Shown here: one piece after another, positions 29,135 to 40,325 of the stretch
Layout of the letters: every line of letters starts with the position of its first letter
Numbering within the stretch: position 1 is the stretch's first letter
Assembly: GCA_018136815.1 (NCBI GenBank)
Contig: CM030934.1
Coordinates: 7,447,172-7,511,171 of the forward strand
DNA: 64,000 nucleotides
DNA from: Isochrysis galbana
Taxonomy: Eukaryota > Haptophyta > Isochrysidales > Isochrysidaceae
Direction: 5' to 3'
Made by a program: the position numbers and the translations under genes
Notes under the pieces: generated by a model
What the model was told of the DNA's origin: nothing
The model's database searches: none
The model's input: the letters and a program-made list of their open reading frames with translations, nothing else

Positions 29135-30892
29135 AGACAAGTTGGTGAAGGAGGATGAGCAGGCAACGACGCCAGCGGAAGCCGTGCTGCCCGCCGCGCC
29201 GACGCCGGCCCATCGCGCGCCCGCGCCAGCCTCAAGGATGCGATCGGCGTCATCCGAGCCTTGTCCCGTCTCTGAGATGAGCGAGGCTATCGCACAGGCA
29301 GCGAGCTTCGACGAGCTGGTCGCGGCTCTTGAGGACGTGCAGGAGTGGCCATGGTCTCCCGAACAAGAAGCGGGGATCAAGCGTTGCAAGACGTGCGCGT
29401 GCGCCCGGGTGCTCGGCCCGCCCTCTCGCCTCGACGCGCGCGCGCGCAACGGAATCCAACGGTCCGGCTGCCCACAGCTCGCCTCGCCCTGCCGTGCAGG
29501 TACATCCCTGACCGTGATGTCATCGCCGGCTTCTACGTCATGTCGATCAATGAGTGGCGCGTGTCGCAGCCTCGCGTCCTGGTGCTCACACGCAATGCAT
29601 ACTTCCGCATCAAGTACGATCCGCAAGCCGGGAAGGTCGAGCACTACCACAAAACTCCCCTTCCTGAGCTGCGCGCCCTCGAGAAGACGCTCACCGGGCT
29701 GAAGGTGTACCTCAAGACGCAGGATGGGCACTCGGGGCCAAAGAAGTGGGCCTCATGGATGGTAGCAAAAGTCTCGCGGGCAGAGGCTCGCACCGATGAG
29801 TTTCAGCACGCAAGGGAGTACCGATCGGCGCTTCCTACTGGCGCAGGCCCTTCGCCTGATCAGGTATGTGCGAGAGTTGCAGAAGACACGCCCGCTACGC
29901 GCACAGCGGGTGGGTAGGTGGAATGTGCGTTAGCGCGTGCGCGGAAAAACTTATTAAGTCATTCTGCAGCACGCATGCTTCGAGTGTGGGCACTCATCCA
30001 AGCGGGATCACGCGGGCTGTCTCCGCAGGTGTGCGACATCATCGCGGCTTCCTTCGCCAAGGCATCCGAACTCCTCCGTGAGAACCTCCCAACGGGTTGC
30101 GTTCTCTTCGACCCTCCAAACGTCATCACAACCCTGGAGCGTAAGCAGATCCTCTCCGAGCGCAAAGCTGCCGCCCGGGCAGAGGACGAACGTGCCGAGC
30201 GCGAGGCAGCGGAGGCCGAACTGAGGAGCGCGGTGGCCGTCGCCATTGCCTCTCGCGACCGCCAGCCCAAGACGTCGGGCGAGATCAATCATGCGGTGCT
30301 GGCACGTCCCCTACGGCGTGCCAAGCGCGCAGTAGAGGCGGATGCAACCCTCATTGATGAGGCGGAGCGGCTCAAGGCTGAGCTCGAGGAGGAACTACGT
30401 GAGAGGCTGTATGCTGAACGCCTTGAGAGGGAGCGCGTGGAGAGGGAGGCCGCGACGGCCGAGCTCGAGGCGGCGATCACGTACGCGGCCACGAGCAGAG
30501 ACAACGCATCACTCGTGAGGGCACTGAAGCGTGCGCGAAAGGCCGTTGACGTGCGCTCGGAGCTCCTGGGGCGTGGCGAGGACCTCAAGATGGAGATTGA
30601 CGCCGAGAAGAAGGCCGAGCGTGAGGCGGCGGAAGAGGCGTCGCGGCAGCGCAAGCTGGCTGAACGCATGGAGCGGGAGCGGGTAGAAACGCAGGCGGCG
30701 ACGGCGGAGCTCGAGGCAGCGGTCTCCGCCGCAGAAACAAGTAGAGACACCACGTGGTTAGTCAAGGCACTGCGCCGTGCACGTCGGGCGGCAGGCGTCT
30801 CTGCAGATTTGCTCGACCGGGCAGAAAGTCTTAAGCATGAGATCGACCTTGAGAAGAAAGTGGCAGCGGAGGAGGCGCGCGCTGCGAACTAG
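28878..30892 (+). CDS. hSac2-domain and coiled-coil repeat protein, three exons
   Basis: Model: join(28878..29392, 29500..29863, 30029..30892), 580 aa. Intron 1 is phase 2 (AC/GTGCGC ... GTGCAG/G; a donor 6 nt later is also possible), and intron 2 is phase 0 (CAG/GTATGT ... CCGCAG/G). The N-terminal 150 residues are acidic and Pro/Gln-rich, hence disordered. Exon 2 encodes FYVMSINEWRVSQPRVLVLT, AYFRIKYD, GKVEHYHKTPL and GLKVYLKTQDG, resembling the hSac2/TPRG PH-like domain of phosphoinositide phosphatase SAC2 and TPRG1 proteins, here without a phosphatase. Exon 3 encodes three 65-85-residue helical repeats, each with A-T-A-E-L-E, T-SRD, LV-AL-RAR-A and ERERVE. A membrane-trafficking role is only a guess from the domain. 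Confidence 0.78.
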
Positions 30893-31545
30893 TATGAGCC
30901 GCGGCAGGACTTCACAAAAACCGGTCGCGCTGCAAGCGAAGGCCCGTGTCGGCATCTATCCCAATGTCCAACATCCACGCGATGCCGGCGGCATTCACAT
31001 CCAGTTTGGTGTGGGATGACAGCACCGAGCACTACGCCACGGAGAGAGCGATCCCGCTCTCCCCCACTCCACCCAAGTAGAAAGGCAGCTGCCAGCTTCA
31101 AACATGTGCAAAGAGGACTCCAATCAAGAGTTGACGGCATGGGGACGCGTGATGCGGTTTCCCCAATCCAACCAAACTGGCAGCACAGCAAACAGCTGCG
31201 CGGGCCGACGATGTGGCAGAGCGTCAAGCACCAGAAAGGCGTGCAGGCTGCCGTTGGCTGCACAGCTGCTTTGGAGACGCAGTATCGTTGTCGATTCTGG
31301 AGAGGTGATAGAGATGATGAGGCGAGCTGCTACATGAATCTGCTCCAGCTGTGAGCTCGGATACACGATGAGGCTTGTTATTGCACATTAGGGCCCCGTC
31401 CATTCTGCCTAGATTAGGGTAGGGGCCGTCCAGCACTAAAGCACAAGTCTACCTTACAGATATACAAAAATCTATTCTTTCCCACTTTACGGATACTTAC
31501 ACGGCGCGAGGCAGAGTGCAGGTGTTACTCCCTACTACTGCACAC
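30893..31545. other. 3' flank, no gene recognised
   Basis: Presumed 3' UTR and spacer. Short open frames (for example 31016-31354) show no domain. Confidence 0.45.
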
Positions 31546-31549
31546 CTCA

Positions 31550-31860
31550 ACTAACTTTATAGTCAGTTGCCATGGAGCGCGCCGGCGCGGCTCTCTTCCT
31601 CTCAGGGTCCCCCGCCGAGGGCGGCCCGCCAGCTCAAATGGGCCAGTCGCTGTCGAAGCGGCCGCGTCCGCCCTCCGAGGCCGAGCAGCGTGCGTGCGAC
31701 TCCGGTCGCGCCACGCACGGCCCGTGGCCCCGGCCACACCACGCACATTGCAGCCATGGCAGACTGGCTAGCCGCAGGCTGCAGGCCACAACTGATCTGT
31801 GTGACAGACCCACAAGGCCACTCCTTCCATTGGCCATTGGGCATGCCTTACTTATGGTAG
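31550..31860 (+). repeat. MERAG-family dispersed repeat, copy 2
   Basis: Head CAACTAACTTTATAGTCAG, Kozak-like GCCATGGAGCGCGCC, then a frame reading MERAGAALFLSG and SKRPRPPSEAEQ followed by CGTGCGTGCG (the GT donor is altered to CAGCGTGCG). The downstream 31860-32240 is unrelated basic-residue coding-like sequence with no recognised domain. Confidence 0.8.
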
Positions 31861-32244
31861 TATGTATCGCAGTATGGCAGAGGCCAGCCATGTCCGCTCC
31901 CGCTCCATCCTCGCGCTCGCGCTCGCCCAAGCCCGTCCTCCCTCCTTCCTCAGCTGAGGAGGTGGTCAAGCCGGCCAGGCGTCGGCACCAAGGCAATTCA
32001 GCAACGCGCAGACATGCGACAGAGGGGTCGGAACAACGAGGGCAGACCTCGCTGAGGAGCTACGACCGATACACTGAGAGAAGACAGAAGACAGTCATGG
32101 AACATTTGATGACATCGAGAGAAAGTAAGAGAAGAAGCGGTATACCAATCGACGAGACCTTGAGACTTAAAAATAACCCACCGGTTAGAGGTAAAAGTCT
32201 GTCATCGTGTGGAATACGACACACCCCTAGAATAACCTGTTAAC

Positions 32245-33100
32245 ACCCAGAGAAAAACTCAACCCGTTAATGTACTGACCTTGAAAAACTACCAATAGGT
32301 TTCCAAAAAACTTGCCTGTTAATGGTCAGCCCTATCCTTGCCGTCATTGAGGTTGGTGCTGTGCGGGCCCACCCAAGCAAGGGGTGTCTATCTATCTATC
32401 TATGTTGGAGTGAGGGGGGCGCGAGGGCGCGAGGCCCCCATTGACCCCTACTTATGAAAGTAGGTTATGATGCCGCGACGACGCACAACGGCGCATCGGT
32501 AGGCCCGCCCCGACTCCCCCCGCAAACTCTAGGCCCAAAGGCCGACCCCCCGAAACCGAAACCAAAGGCAACAAGGCGAAGAAGGAATTAATAAAGGATG
32601 AAGGGGGATGAGTGGATGGAGGGGAGGGTATAACACCGGGGCGAGGGCGATGTCGGAGTTATCTAGATATAGGGTAGTAAGTAGAACATCGACGCATTAT
32701 GAAAGCGAAAAAGGGCCCTGTAGTCGGACGGACGGAGCCCTCCCCCCGTGGCCCGTTGACCTTTCTTTGGGCCTTCGGGCGCTCTCTTTCGATGCGCCTG
32801 AGACCTGAGATTGGTGGGGAAATAGGAAAAGTTTGGAGTCGGACCTTTTTGCCTTTCTGCGCTTCGTAGATTGGGAGTAGCCGGATCCCTTCCGCACGCA
32901 GCTCAGGCAGAGTGTGGTAGTACCGAATGAAGGCAAGCCCGCCTGGTCTTGGGGCGTACCGCACCAGACACCGAAGCCGCACAGTGGAGCCACCAAGGAG
33001 GGAGTGAGCGGGGCGGGCGCAGGGGATCATAGTAGTACCACATAGCTGTATGCGAAGATGCTGGAAAGAGCCATTCTCTGTACTTCTTGAACAAATTAAT
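32245..33100. other. Spacer with LINE-tail-like sequence
   Basis: Contains TATC microsatellite (32387-32404) and, at 32580-32680, GGGGCGAGGGCGATGTCGGAGTTATCTAGATATAGGG, which resembles the LINE 3' UTR at 17085-17120. No gene is recognised. Confidence 0.45.
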
Positions 33101-33647
33101 TAGACATTGCACATAAATGCAGAGAACACACAACCCACAACCCCCGCGCTCCTCTCCTCCGCGTGTTGTGGCCCCTACGCTTGTTAAAATGTGCCCTCCA
33201 CGTATTCCGTCGCGCCTCACTCCCACGAGGAAGGGGCGAGCGCAACACATAGCCCCGACGATTCCAACTTCCTCTCTCGGAACGACCTCGCCTTGCTATG
33301 GCAAGCCAGCAGTATAGACGGCAGCAAGAAGAGCCAACGCCCAGTACTTCCCCAAGACCATCAACCGTATCGGGACCTGCCCGTGGTCCCGCAGTCCGCG
33401 ACAAGACTCTCAGACTCCGAACGACAGCACCTCCGTAGGGCATCAGCGCCGCGGCATGAAAACTCAGACCGACAGCGTCGCAGGGTAAGTGCAAGGGGCG
33501 ACAGCCGAGGCCGGGAGGCTGTGCGCCGGAAAATTGTGTTGTCCTTCTCGTGCCATTTCCACCGCCCGTGAGCCGACGCAGCCCGAGATTTTACGCGCCA
33601 CGCCCAAGCTGTCTCCAAACATATTTGTTCGCATCGTTCCGCCGCCG
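33101..33647. other. Downstream flank of the phosphatase gene, no gene recognised
   Basis: Unique-looking sequence. Short open frames on both strands have no recognisable motif. Confidence 0.4.
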
Positions 33648-36645
33648 CTACAGGCGCACATATACTGCCGTGATGTTGTCACCTGAGCTAAGTTCGACCT
33701 CTGCCATGCGGGCAAGCTGGTCAATGGCGCGCTGGGGCGAAGTGCTAGCCTCATTCTTCTCAAGTTGCCTAAAGGCGTCCTCGGGACTCATCACGTCCCA
33801 CAGCCCGTCGCAAGCCAGCAGCAGCTCGTCGCCTTCCTGCACGCGCACGACGCGAACCTCAGGATTGGGCACCACGAGCGAGTCGGTGAAGGGTAGGCCG
33901 GCGTCCTTAGTGAGCTCACAGCGCTTGAAGTCACGGTCGCCAATGGCGCGGGAAACTGCTAGGGCTCGCATGACGCGCCCGCCTGCAACCCACCCGCCTG
34001 CCTGGTTGATCCGAGCGGTCTCGTCGGGGCGGTCTGGTTTGTGATCGATAGTCAGCTGGATAGCCTTGCCATCGCGCCACAAGTAGGCGCGCGAGTCGCC
34101 CGCGTTCCCCACAATCAGGTGCCCGTTTGCAAGCATCGCCACGACCGCCGTAGAGCCCGCAGTGTGTGACGTTTGCTTGAGGAAGGCCTCGTCAGTAGCC
34201 ACGAAGGCATCGTGCACCACCTCGCTCAGGTCGCCGAGCCCGAACGGAAAGGCGTCGTCACCGCCGTCGTATGAGGGTGTAACGAGCTTCGCCCCTGCGA
34301 GGCCGCCGCCCATTGCCGCCCCAACGGCAGTGTTCACGTCTTGTGCACCTTCCCTACCGCCCGCTGCCATCTGGGCGAGGAGACTGGCGAAGTCCTTGCG
34401 CTGCAGCGTCATGCCCACGTCGGTGGCAGTATTCAAAGTGTTCTCGCGCACGCCGTTGCTTGAAGTGGACTCTCCCGTGAGCAGAGCGGCGAGCTTCGCG
34501 GCGATGCACGAGTGGAGCTTTTGTTTGCAGAACTCGGACGCCTCTCCGCCGCCATGTCCGTCATAGACAGCGAACACCGAGATGGATGGCCACTGCGGAG
34601 GGGGCGGCGATGGGTGCGGCGGAAGTAGGCGGTGGCAAATGACGTGCGCATCCTCCATCGTAGGCCGGCGGCCCTTGCGGGCTGCGCACACGCAGATGCA
34701 CCGCGCGAGGAGCATCTCTGGCGATCGTGGCCCATTGCCGATTGCAAGTGCATGTCCCGCTGTCATCTTGAACGGGCGCGAGGCGACGCGCTCCGGCGAA
34801 AGGCGGATGCTCGTCCCATTGGAAGAGCCGAGGTCCGATGCGACCCAGCCTGAGGTGCTGCCGTAGAGTGCTGCGTCGGTCGCATTGCCCACCCACCGCA
34901 CCTCGGCATGGCTCGCCGAGATTTTTTGGTCCGCGAGTGATATGTCGTTGTTGCGCGCTCGACCGATTGTCGTGCGCCCCAGTCGCGAGAGCGGGTACCG
35001 CGTGGCTTGCGGTTCAGGCTCCTCGTCCGTCGGAAGCTTACGCACCAGTAGCGCGCACTTTTCCCCGTCGGCGCCAGGCGCCTCGAGCGTGAGCGTGTGC
35101 TCGCCCACGTAGAAGACATCGCCCGACTCGATGGGATAGGCAAAAGACCGTTCCTTCTCCGCGGAGAGGCGCACAAAGGTGCCGTTGAAGGAGCCCGGAT
35201 CGTCGCGCACGCGGACGGCGCCATCGTCCCACCAGAGCGTCGCGTGCTGTGATGACACTTCCGCATCAGAGAGCTGGAGCGAGCACGACTGGTGCCGGCC
35301 GATGGTGAGCGGCGTCTCGCGTGAGTGCGTCCCTCGCACAATCCGCGCCCAATGCCCGATGGCAGCGCCGGCGGTGCCGCAGAGCCAATAGGCGTCGCTC
35401 GCCGCCCATGGGCGATCGACGTCGGCGAGCTCGAGCTCTGACTCTGACATGCCACGATGCCAGACGACGACCATTTTGGCGAGCTCAGCCTCCGTCGGCT
35501 CGGGCGGCGGCGCGGTCGGCACAGGGTACTCAGGATAGTCGGACGGCATGTCGGTTTTGGCGGGTGATGCAGCCGGGTTGATGAGCACCTCGGCGGCTGG
35601 CGGGTCGGGCCGGATCTCGACCGTCGCACCGAGCCCGACGTCGCCGGACTGGCCCGTCGGTAGGGGCTCGCCCTTCTCCGCCGCCGTGAGCAGCGCGAGA
35701 GCCCTCTCGTGCTTGAACTGGCGCGCCTTTTCGCCCGGCGTGTTGTTGTTCGAGTCGCGGATACACGCGTCTGCGCCCGCGGCGAGCAGAGCCATGATGG
35801 CATCCGGATGGCCGTAACGCGCGGCGATGTGGAGCGCTGTGGCACCTCGTGGGCCGACGACGTGCACCACGTCCGGCGTCGCCGAGATGAACCCACGAAT
35901 CGACTCGACGTTGCCGTCATGACACGCTTCAAAGAACTTCCGACACCGTGGGTCGATCGAACGCTTGGGCTTTGCATCGGCGGGCGCCGGATCCACCCCG
36001 TTGCGCTCCCTTATGACGCGCGACTCGCCGGCGTCAACTTGTGCCTGCACTTGAGCTTTAGCCAGCTGCTGCACGATGGCCTGCTCGCCGACGGCCTGTT
36101 TGCACATGGGAGGCAAAAAGTGAGCACCTCTGCATGCCGGCATGCTGCTAAACTTGAGACACGCGCACCTGTGCCTTGTTGGCGGGCGTCTGTCCTCGCG
36201 CATCGCGGGCGAGGGGGTCAGCGCCATGGGAGAGCAGCAGTCGAACCATCTCGAGCTGACCGAATCGCGCCGCAATGTGGAGCGGCGTGGCGCCTACAGC
36301 GGTCAAGGGGAAAGGAGGGCAGCCCTCAGTGCGGCGGCGGTGGGCAAAGATGGGGGGTGGGGGGGGGAAAGGGGGGAAGGGCAGGAAAGATGTCGGGGCT
36401 GTTCTGCGTGGTGGGGCGTGGAGGGGGGCGGGGGGTGCGCGTCGCCGTCTGCTCGCGCGCCGCTCACCGCGCGGCCCGACGCAGTTGACCCTCATCCCCT
36501 TTGCAAGGAGAGCGGTGACGGTCTTCTGGTCGCCCGCACGGCATCCGTTGAAGAGCTGGCGGTACGCGTCGAGCTCCGCTCCCGAGAACTGGGTGGAGAG
36601 GGTCTCAGAGGAGCGGCGCGAGTCGGGCGTCGCCGCGCCCGCCAT
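33648..36645 (-). CDS. Ankyrin - FHA - FHA - PP2C protein phosphatase, three exons
   Basis: Model: complement(join(33648..36095, 36169..36293, 36468..36645)), 916 aa. Both introns are GT-AG. The first (phase 1) rejoins GPRG/ATPLHIAARFG and the second (phase 0) joins NKAQ/AVGEQ. N-terminal ankyrin repeats lie at about 25-100 and 150-215 (TPLHIAARFGQLEMVRLLLSHG, TALHIAARYGHPDAIMALL). Two FHA phosphothreonine-binding domains follow at about 355-440 (IGRHQSC, SSQHATL, SFNGT) and 470-545 (IGRARNNDIS, SASHAEV, SSNGT). The PP2C domain fills about 575-916, with RRPTMEDAH, YDGHGG, GSTAVVAML, GNAGDSRAYL, LAVSRAIGD, LACDGLWDV and SGDNITAVYV; the metal-binding Asp residues are all present. It is probably a Mg/Mn-dependent Ser/Thr phosphatase targeted by phospho-epitope reading. 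The start is chosen at MAGAATPDS (36645). Confidence 0.92.
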
Positions 36646-36749
36646 CGCGTGCGCACGCGCAAGGAGGGGGAGAGAGGGAGAGAGGGAGGTGCGCCCCCGC
36701 CGCGAGCGGGCAAGCCCCTCGACCCCCACCCCCCCTTCACCCGCAGGGG

Positions 36750-36757
36750 GGGGAAGG

Positions 36758-36809
<52 letters not shown>

Positions 36810-36812
36810 GGA
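36750..36812. repeat. CT/GA microsatellite in the phosphatase 5' leader
   Basis: About 24 CT dinucleotides on the plus strand at 36761-36807 (GA in the sense of the minus-strand gene), about 115 nt upstream of its start codon. Confidence 0.95.
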
Positions 36813-36959
36813 AGGGGAAGGAGGGCAGCACCGGTGTTGTGGAGGATAGAAGACTTTGAAGTGGAGGAAAAAAAGGGGATGGGGTGGGGGGCGGCACCAG
36901 GAGCAATGAGCGCGAGGCGGAGTCAAGACCGCCAGTGGACAACACTGGGCAAAACAAGA

Positions 36960-37910
36960 AATACGCCGTCAGGCTAAGTTAAACGGCCTGGATCTGCGCG
37001 GGCACGGGTGGCCGACTCTCGCAGCACGCGCTCTCTCTCCTCCTCCTGAGCAGCTCGAGCTGTGCCACCGGCTCTCCCTCTCTCTCTTTCCGTGGTCTCT
37101 TTATAGATTCTGGTAGAAGGGGGCGGGTGGGGGGCAGGAGAGACGGGGAAAGACGAGAGAGAGAGCGCGCGCCGCGCGCGCCGGCAGTACAATCAAGAAG
37201 AAGGAGGACCGAAAAACTAATGTACACCGACTCTGAATACAGGGAAGATAGGGGTCTCTGGTAGAGAGACCCCCCGCGCGTGGGGGTGTGGGTGGGGGAA
37301 GAGCGGGAGAGAGGAAAGGGGGGGGGGGAGAGAGCGGGGGGGAGGAGAGGGCGGAAGGGCGCCTCCCTTCCCCGCGCGGGTGGTTTTTCTTCTTCCCCCT
37401 CGCCAGAGGCGAGCGGCAAGGGGACGCCTCCCTTACTACCTTAGTCCTCCCCCCCCCCCCCCCCCTTCCCGCCCCCCCCTTTCCCTCCCCCGCCCCCCCG
37501 CCTCCTGTCCTCGGAAGGTCGGCTGGGCGTCCCCGCCGCGCCGTTCGGATGTTCTGTGAGGGAGGAGGCCGTAGGCGTAGGAGTATTTAAGAACAGTCTG
37601 TGCGCATCGAATAGTCGAAAAGTAGGAGTACAGTAAGGGCGCACAATTGAGAAAACAGGGATTTTTGCCTTCTACATTTTCTACATAAGCCGACTCCCAC
37701 ACCTTGATAGTTCTTAGAAGCCGCGGGGTCTTTCCTATTTACTAGTACTATAGCTTTCTTAACCTTAGTACATGTCTAAAACCCCCAAAAAGGGGGACTG
37801 GCATTCGGGTCGGGACGCTCAAACGACAGAATTTTTGTGCCGGGCCATGTGTACATAGGCAGATTAGAACCCCCAAAGCAGCCTAGCACATGTGCGCATG
37901 AAGTTATAGT
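36960..37910. other. Spacer with purine/pyrimidine tracts
   Basis: GA-rich 37140-37175 and 37280-37370, C-run 37447-37465, and unique sequence to 37910. No gene is recognised. Confidence 0.5.
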
Positions 37911-37913
37911 GAC

Positions 37914-38431
37914 ATTTGAGACCTAGATGTGAAAGACAGCGGGTGAGGTCTAGAAAGACATTAAAAACAGCTGTTTTTGGGAATCGAAAAAAAACAGTAA
38001 AAAACAGTGCGAAAAACAGTGGGGCCACATATCCACATATACCGCAGGGGGGCCTTTCCCCCCCGCGCGCGGAACGCCTCCGCCTCCGCTCCTCCGCCTC
38101 CCGCCTCCGCGTCCTGCGTCCTACGCATACGTAGGGCGCCGCCGCCGCTGCCCCCTCCCCTCCCCTCGGCCGATGGCGAGCCGCTATCGGTGTTCAACCC
38201 CAAGCCCACGCACGCGTCGCGATCCGCGCGCGTGCTGGTGGTGGTGGCCGCGGTCCCGCGTCCCGCGCGCACGCCGCGCTCGCGCGCGCCGCGCGCGGGC
38301 GGCCCCCAGCCCCAGCCCCGCTCTAAAAAAACAGTGGCAAAAACGGAGGGCGTTTGAAAAACAGTGAAAGACACTGTTTTTGGCCTCCGAAAAAAAACAT
38401 TGTTTCTGTCTTTCACATCTAGGATTTGAGA
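37914..38431. mobile_element. 502-bp MITE with 18-bp TIRs and 8-bp target duplication
   Basis: The element 37922-38423 starts CCTAGATGTGAAAGACAG and ends with its exact reverse complement. It is flanked on both sides by ATTTGAGA (37914-37921 and 38424-38431). Subterminal AAAAACAGTG motifs recur inside both ends. There is no transposase. An 8-bp duplication is typical of the hAT superfamily. Confidence 0.92.
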
Positions 38432-38527
38432 GCTGCGAAATCATTTCGAAATCGACGAAAACGCGAAAACCGAAAACCGCCCAAAAACAAAAAACGGCGA
38501 AAACGAAAACCCCCAACTACTAGTTTT

Positions 38528-38745
38528 AGCCCGGTCACCCACTGGGGGGGTGCGGAGGGCACCATCGGTAATGGGCAAACGAGGACCTAAATAAGCAAAT
38601 AAGCTCCCTATAGGTTCTGGTATGGGAGATCAGCAAAAAAAACCGGGGGTCTTCCGGCAAAATTTTCGAAAAATGAAAACAGGCCTCTGACGGCCGTGCG
38701 GAAATATATTTCAGGCCCCCCTCCGGTATTATTTTACCGGTGGCC
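38528..38745 (-). repeat. About 220-bp dispersed repeat (pair with 4695-4920)
   Basis: The reverse complement starts CGGTAAAATAATACCGGAGG, contains ACCTATAGGGAGCTTATTT and GTGCCCTCCGCACCCCCC, and ends GTGACCGGGCTA. Confidence 0.75.
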
Positions 38746-39062
38746 TTCATGCGCGCCACTCGCAGCGAAACACGAAACCATGGGCATCGGCAGCTGACCC
38801 GGACCAAAGATCCTGGTTCTATACGCACAGCAATATATTTTCACTATGTTTTTATGGACTTGAACGTGTACGTAAGTATCGCAAAAAGGTCGTTTGCCTT
38901 CATTTGGTGCCCCTCGTTTCCAAATACGCGATGCGCCGCTCCCGGTACCCGGTACAAAAAAATCTTCTAGTATTTGAGCAAAGGCACCCACCTCACAGTA
39001 CTCAACCATGTCTAAAAATGGAAAATGAAAATGGATGTCGCAACTACGTTTATACGTAGACG

Positions 39063-39113
39063 CGATGGAGCGCGCCGCCGCGACTCCCCTCTCCTTCGTT
39101 CGGGCCCCCCGCC
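39063..39113 (+). repeat. MERAG-family repeat, left half of a copy split by the PolB element
   Basis: ATGGAGCGCGCCGCCGCGAC...CGGGCCCCCCGCC matches the 5' part of the MERAG repeat. The right half resumes at 45905. Confidence 0.75.
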
Positions 39114-39183
39114 GGATGAATAGGGAACCCGGGCTGAAATCCACACTAACTCACTGGGGCAGAAAAATGGGCTGTGGAGGGAG

Positions 39184-39660
39184 TTGAGCATCCCCATGGG
39201 GGAGGGCCGCAGGCCCGACGATTCGAGGCGCGTAGCGACTCGGATCCTAAGAGTGGAGCCCAAACAGCATCCCCTTTATGACCTACAGAGGGGTAGAGCA
39301 TCCCCATGGGGAGGGCCGCAGGCCCGACGATTCGAGGCGCGTAGCGACTCGGATCCTGATTCGAGGCGCGTAGCGACTCGGATCCTAAGAGTGGAGCCCA
39401 AACAGCATCCCCTTTATGACCTACAGAGGGGTTGAGCATCCCATGGGAGGGCCGCAGGCCCGACGATTCGAGGCGCGTAGCGACTCGGATCCTAAGAGTG
39501 GAGCCCAAACAGCATCCCCTTTATGACCTACAGAGGGGTTGAGCATCCCATGGGAGGGCCGCAGGCCCGACGATTCGAGGCGCGTAGCGACTCGGATCCT
39601 GATTCGAGGCGCGTAGCGACTCGGATCCTAAGAGTGGAGCCCAAACAGCATCCCCTTTAT
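39184..39660. repeat. Left TIR tandem array, four 107-bp units
   Basis: Units start (GAGCATCCC) at about 39187, 39297, 39434 and 39541. Each has CGACGATTCGAGGCGCGTAG and CCCAAACAGCATCCCCTTT. A 28-30-bp piece (GATTCGAGGCGCGTAGCGAC...) is doubled in the second and fourth units. Confidence 0.92.
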
Positions 39661-39924
39661 GGCCCCTGACCGGCCAATTCGTATCGCACAACGATGGTAC
39701 TAACACGCACCAATCGATGATTTTCGCGGAGTGCACCGCGTCACTCCGAATCGGACCTGGTCGTGTCGTGGAAGTGATCCATTGAGATGAGAGAAAATTA
39801 AGTGATAAAAAAAATGTGCATGTGCGTCTTTTTTTTTACTCACGTCTACGGAACATCGCCAGGAGGGTAGCCGTACTAACACAAAGCTCTACACACGAAA
39901 TTATCAGGGTGAAAAATTGCAGAC

Positions 39925-40131
39925 TCATTTTTTAGACTCTTTACTCTTTGTAATACAGAATAATGACCGAAAGCACATGAACATTTGAACAGTCGCAGTC
40001 AGGCAGGCGGCGGTCATTGTAGCGAGCCCCACAACGTCGAGCATATTTTTTTCTTTTGTGAAGAGACAGTACAAGTCTGAACTCTTACCCTTCGAGCCGA
40101 TATAAAATGCTATCCATCCCTCGTCACGCAC
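39925..40131 (-). CDS. Small ORF in PolB element, possible membrane protein
   Basis: 68 aa with a hydrophobic central stretch (VVGLATMTAACLTATVQMFM) and a Lys-rich C-terminus. It overlaps head-to-head with the plus ORF at 40107 by 25 nt, so perhaps only one is real. No homologue is recognised. Confidence 0.3.
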   Translation of the reverse strand: MRDEGWIAFYIGSKGKSSDLYCLFTKEKNMLDVVGLATMTAACLTATVQMFMCFRSLFCITKSKESKK

Positions 40132-40325
40132 CCAATGAAGATCAAGCGAAAATCAATGCACTTTTTCACGAACTCAAGATCGCTTTTCCTCACCTGCCAG
40201 ACGCACTTGTCCACACTTTAGCAGTCGCTGGAGCCACTTTGAGCGAGGAGCAGTTAAAAGAAATTTTGCACGCAAATGAGGAAGAGGCTACCGCGCGGGA
40301 TGAGGACGAGAAGCAGGAATCTTGA
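40107..40325 (+). CDS. Small acidic helical ORF in PolB element
   Basis: 72 aa (MLSIPRHAPNEDQAKIN...). It is predicted helical with an acidic C-terminus. A TATAAA lies immediately upstream of the ATG (40101-40106). It overlaps the next ORF by 50 nt in another frame, and the acidic E-rich character continues across the join, so a frameshift fusion is possible. Not recognised. Confidence 0.45.
   Translation: MLSIPRHAPNEDQAKINALFHELKIAFPHLPDALVHTLAVAGATLSEEQLKEILHANEEEATARDEDEKQES

Noticed and set aside
31572-32243. 223-codon plus frame across the MERAG repeat
   Set aside because: Only the first part is shared with other MERAG copies; the remainder shows no conservation evidence, so it is treated as repeat plus spacer.
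39184-39660. Regular repeats with short spacers suggestive of a CRISPR array
   Set aside because: Units are contiguous 107-bp tandem repeats mirrored at the other end of a transposable element; no unique spacers and a eukaryotic context.
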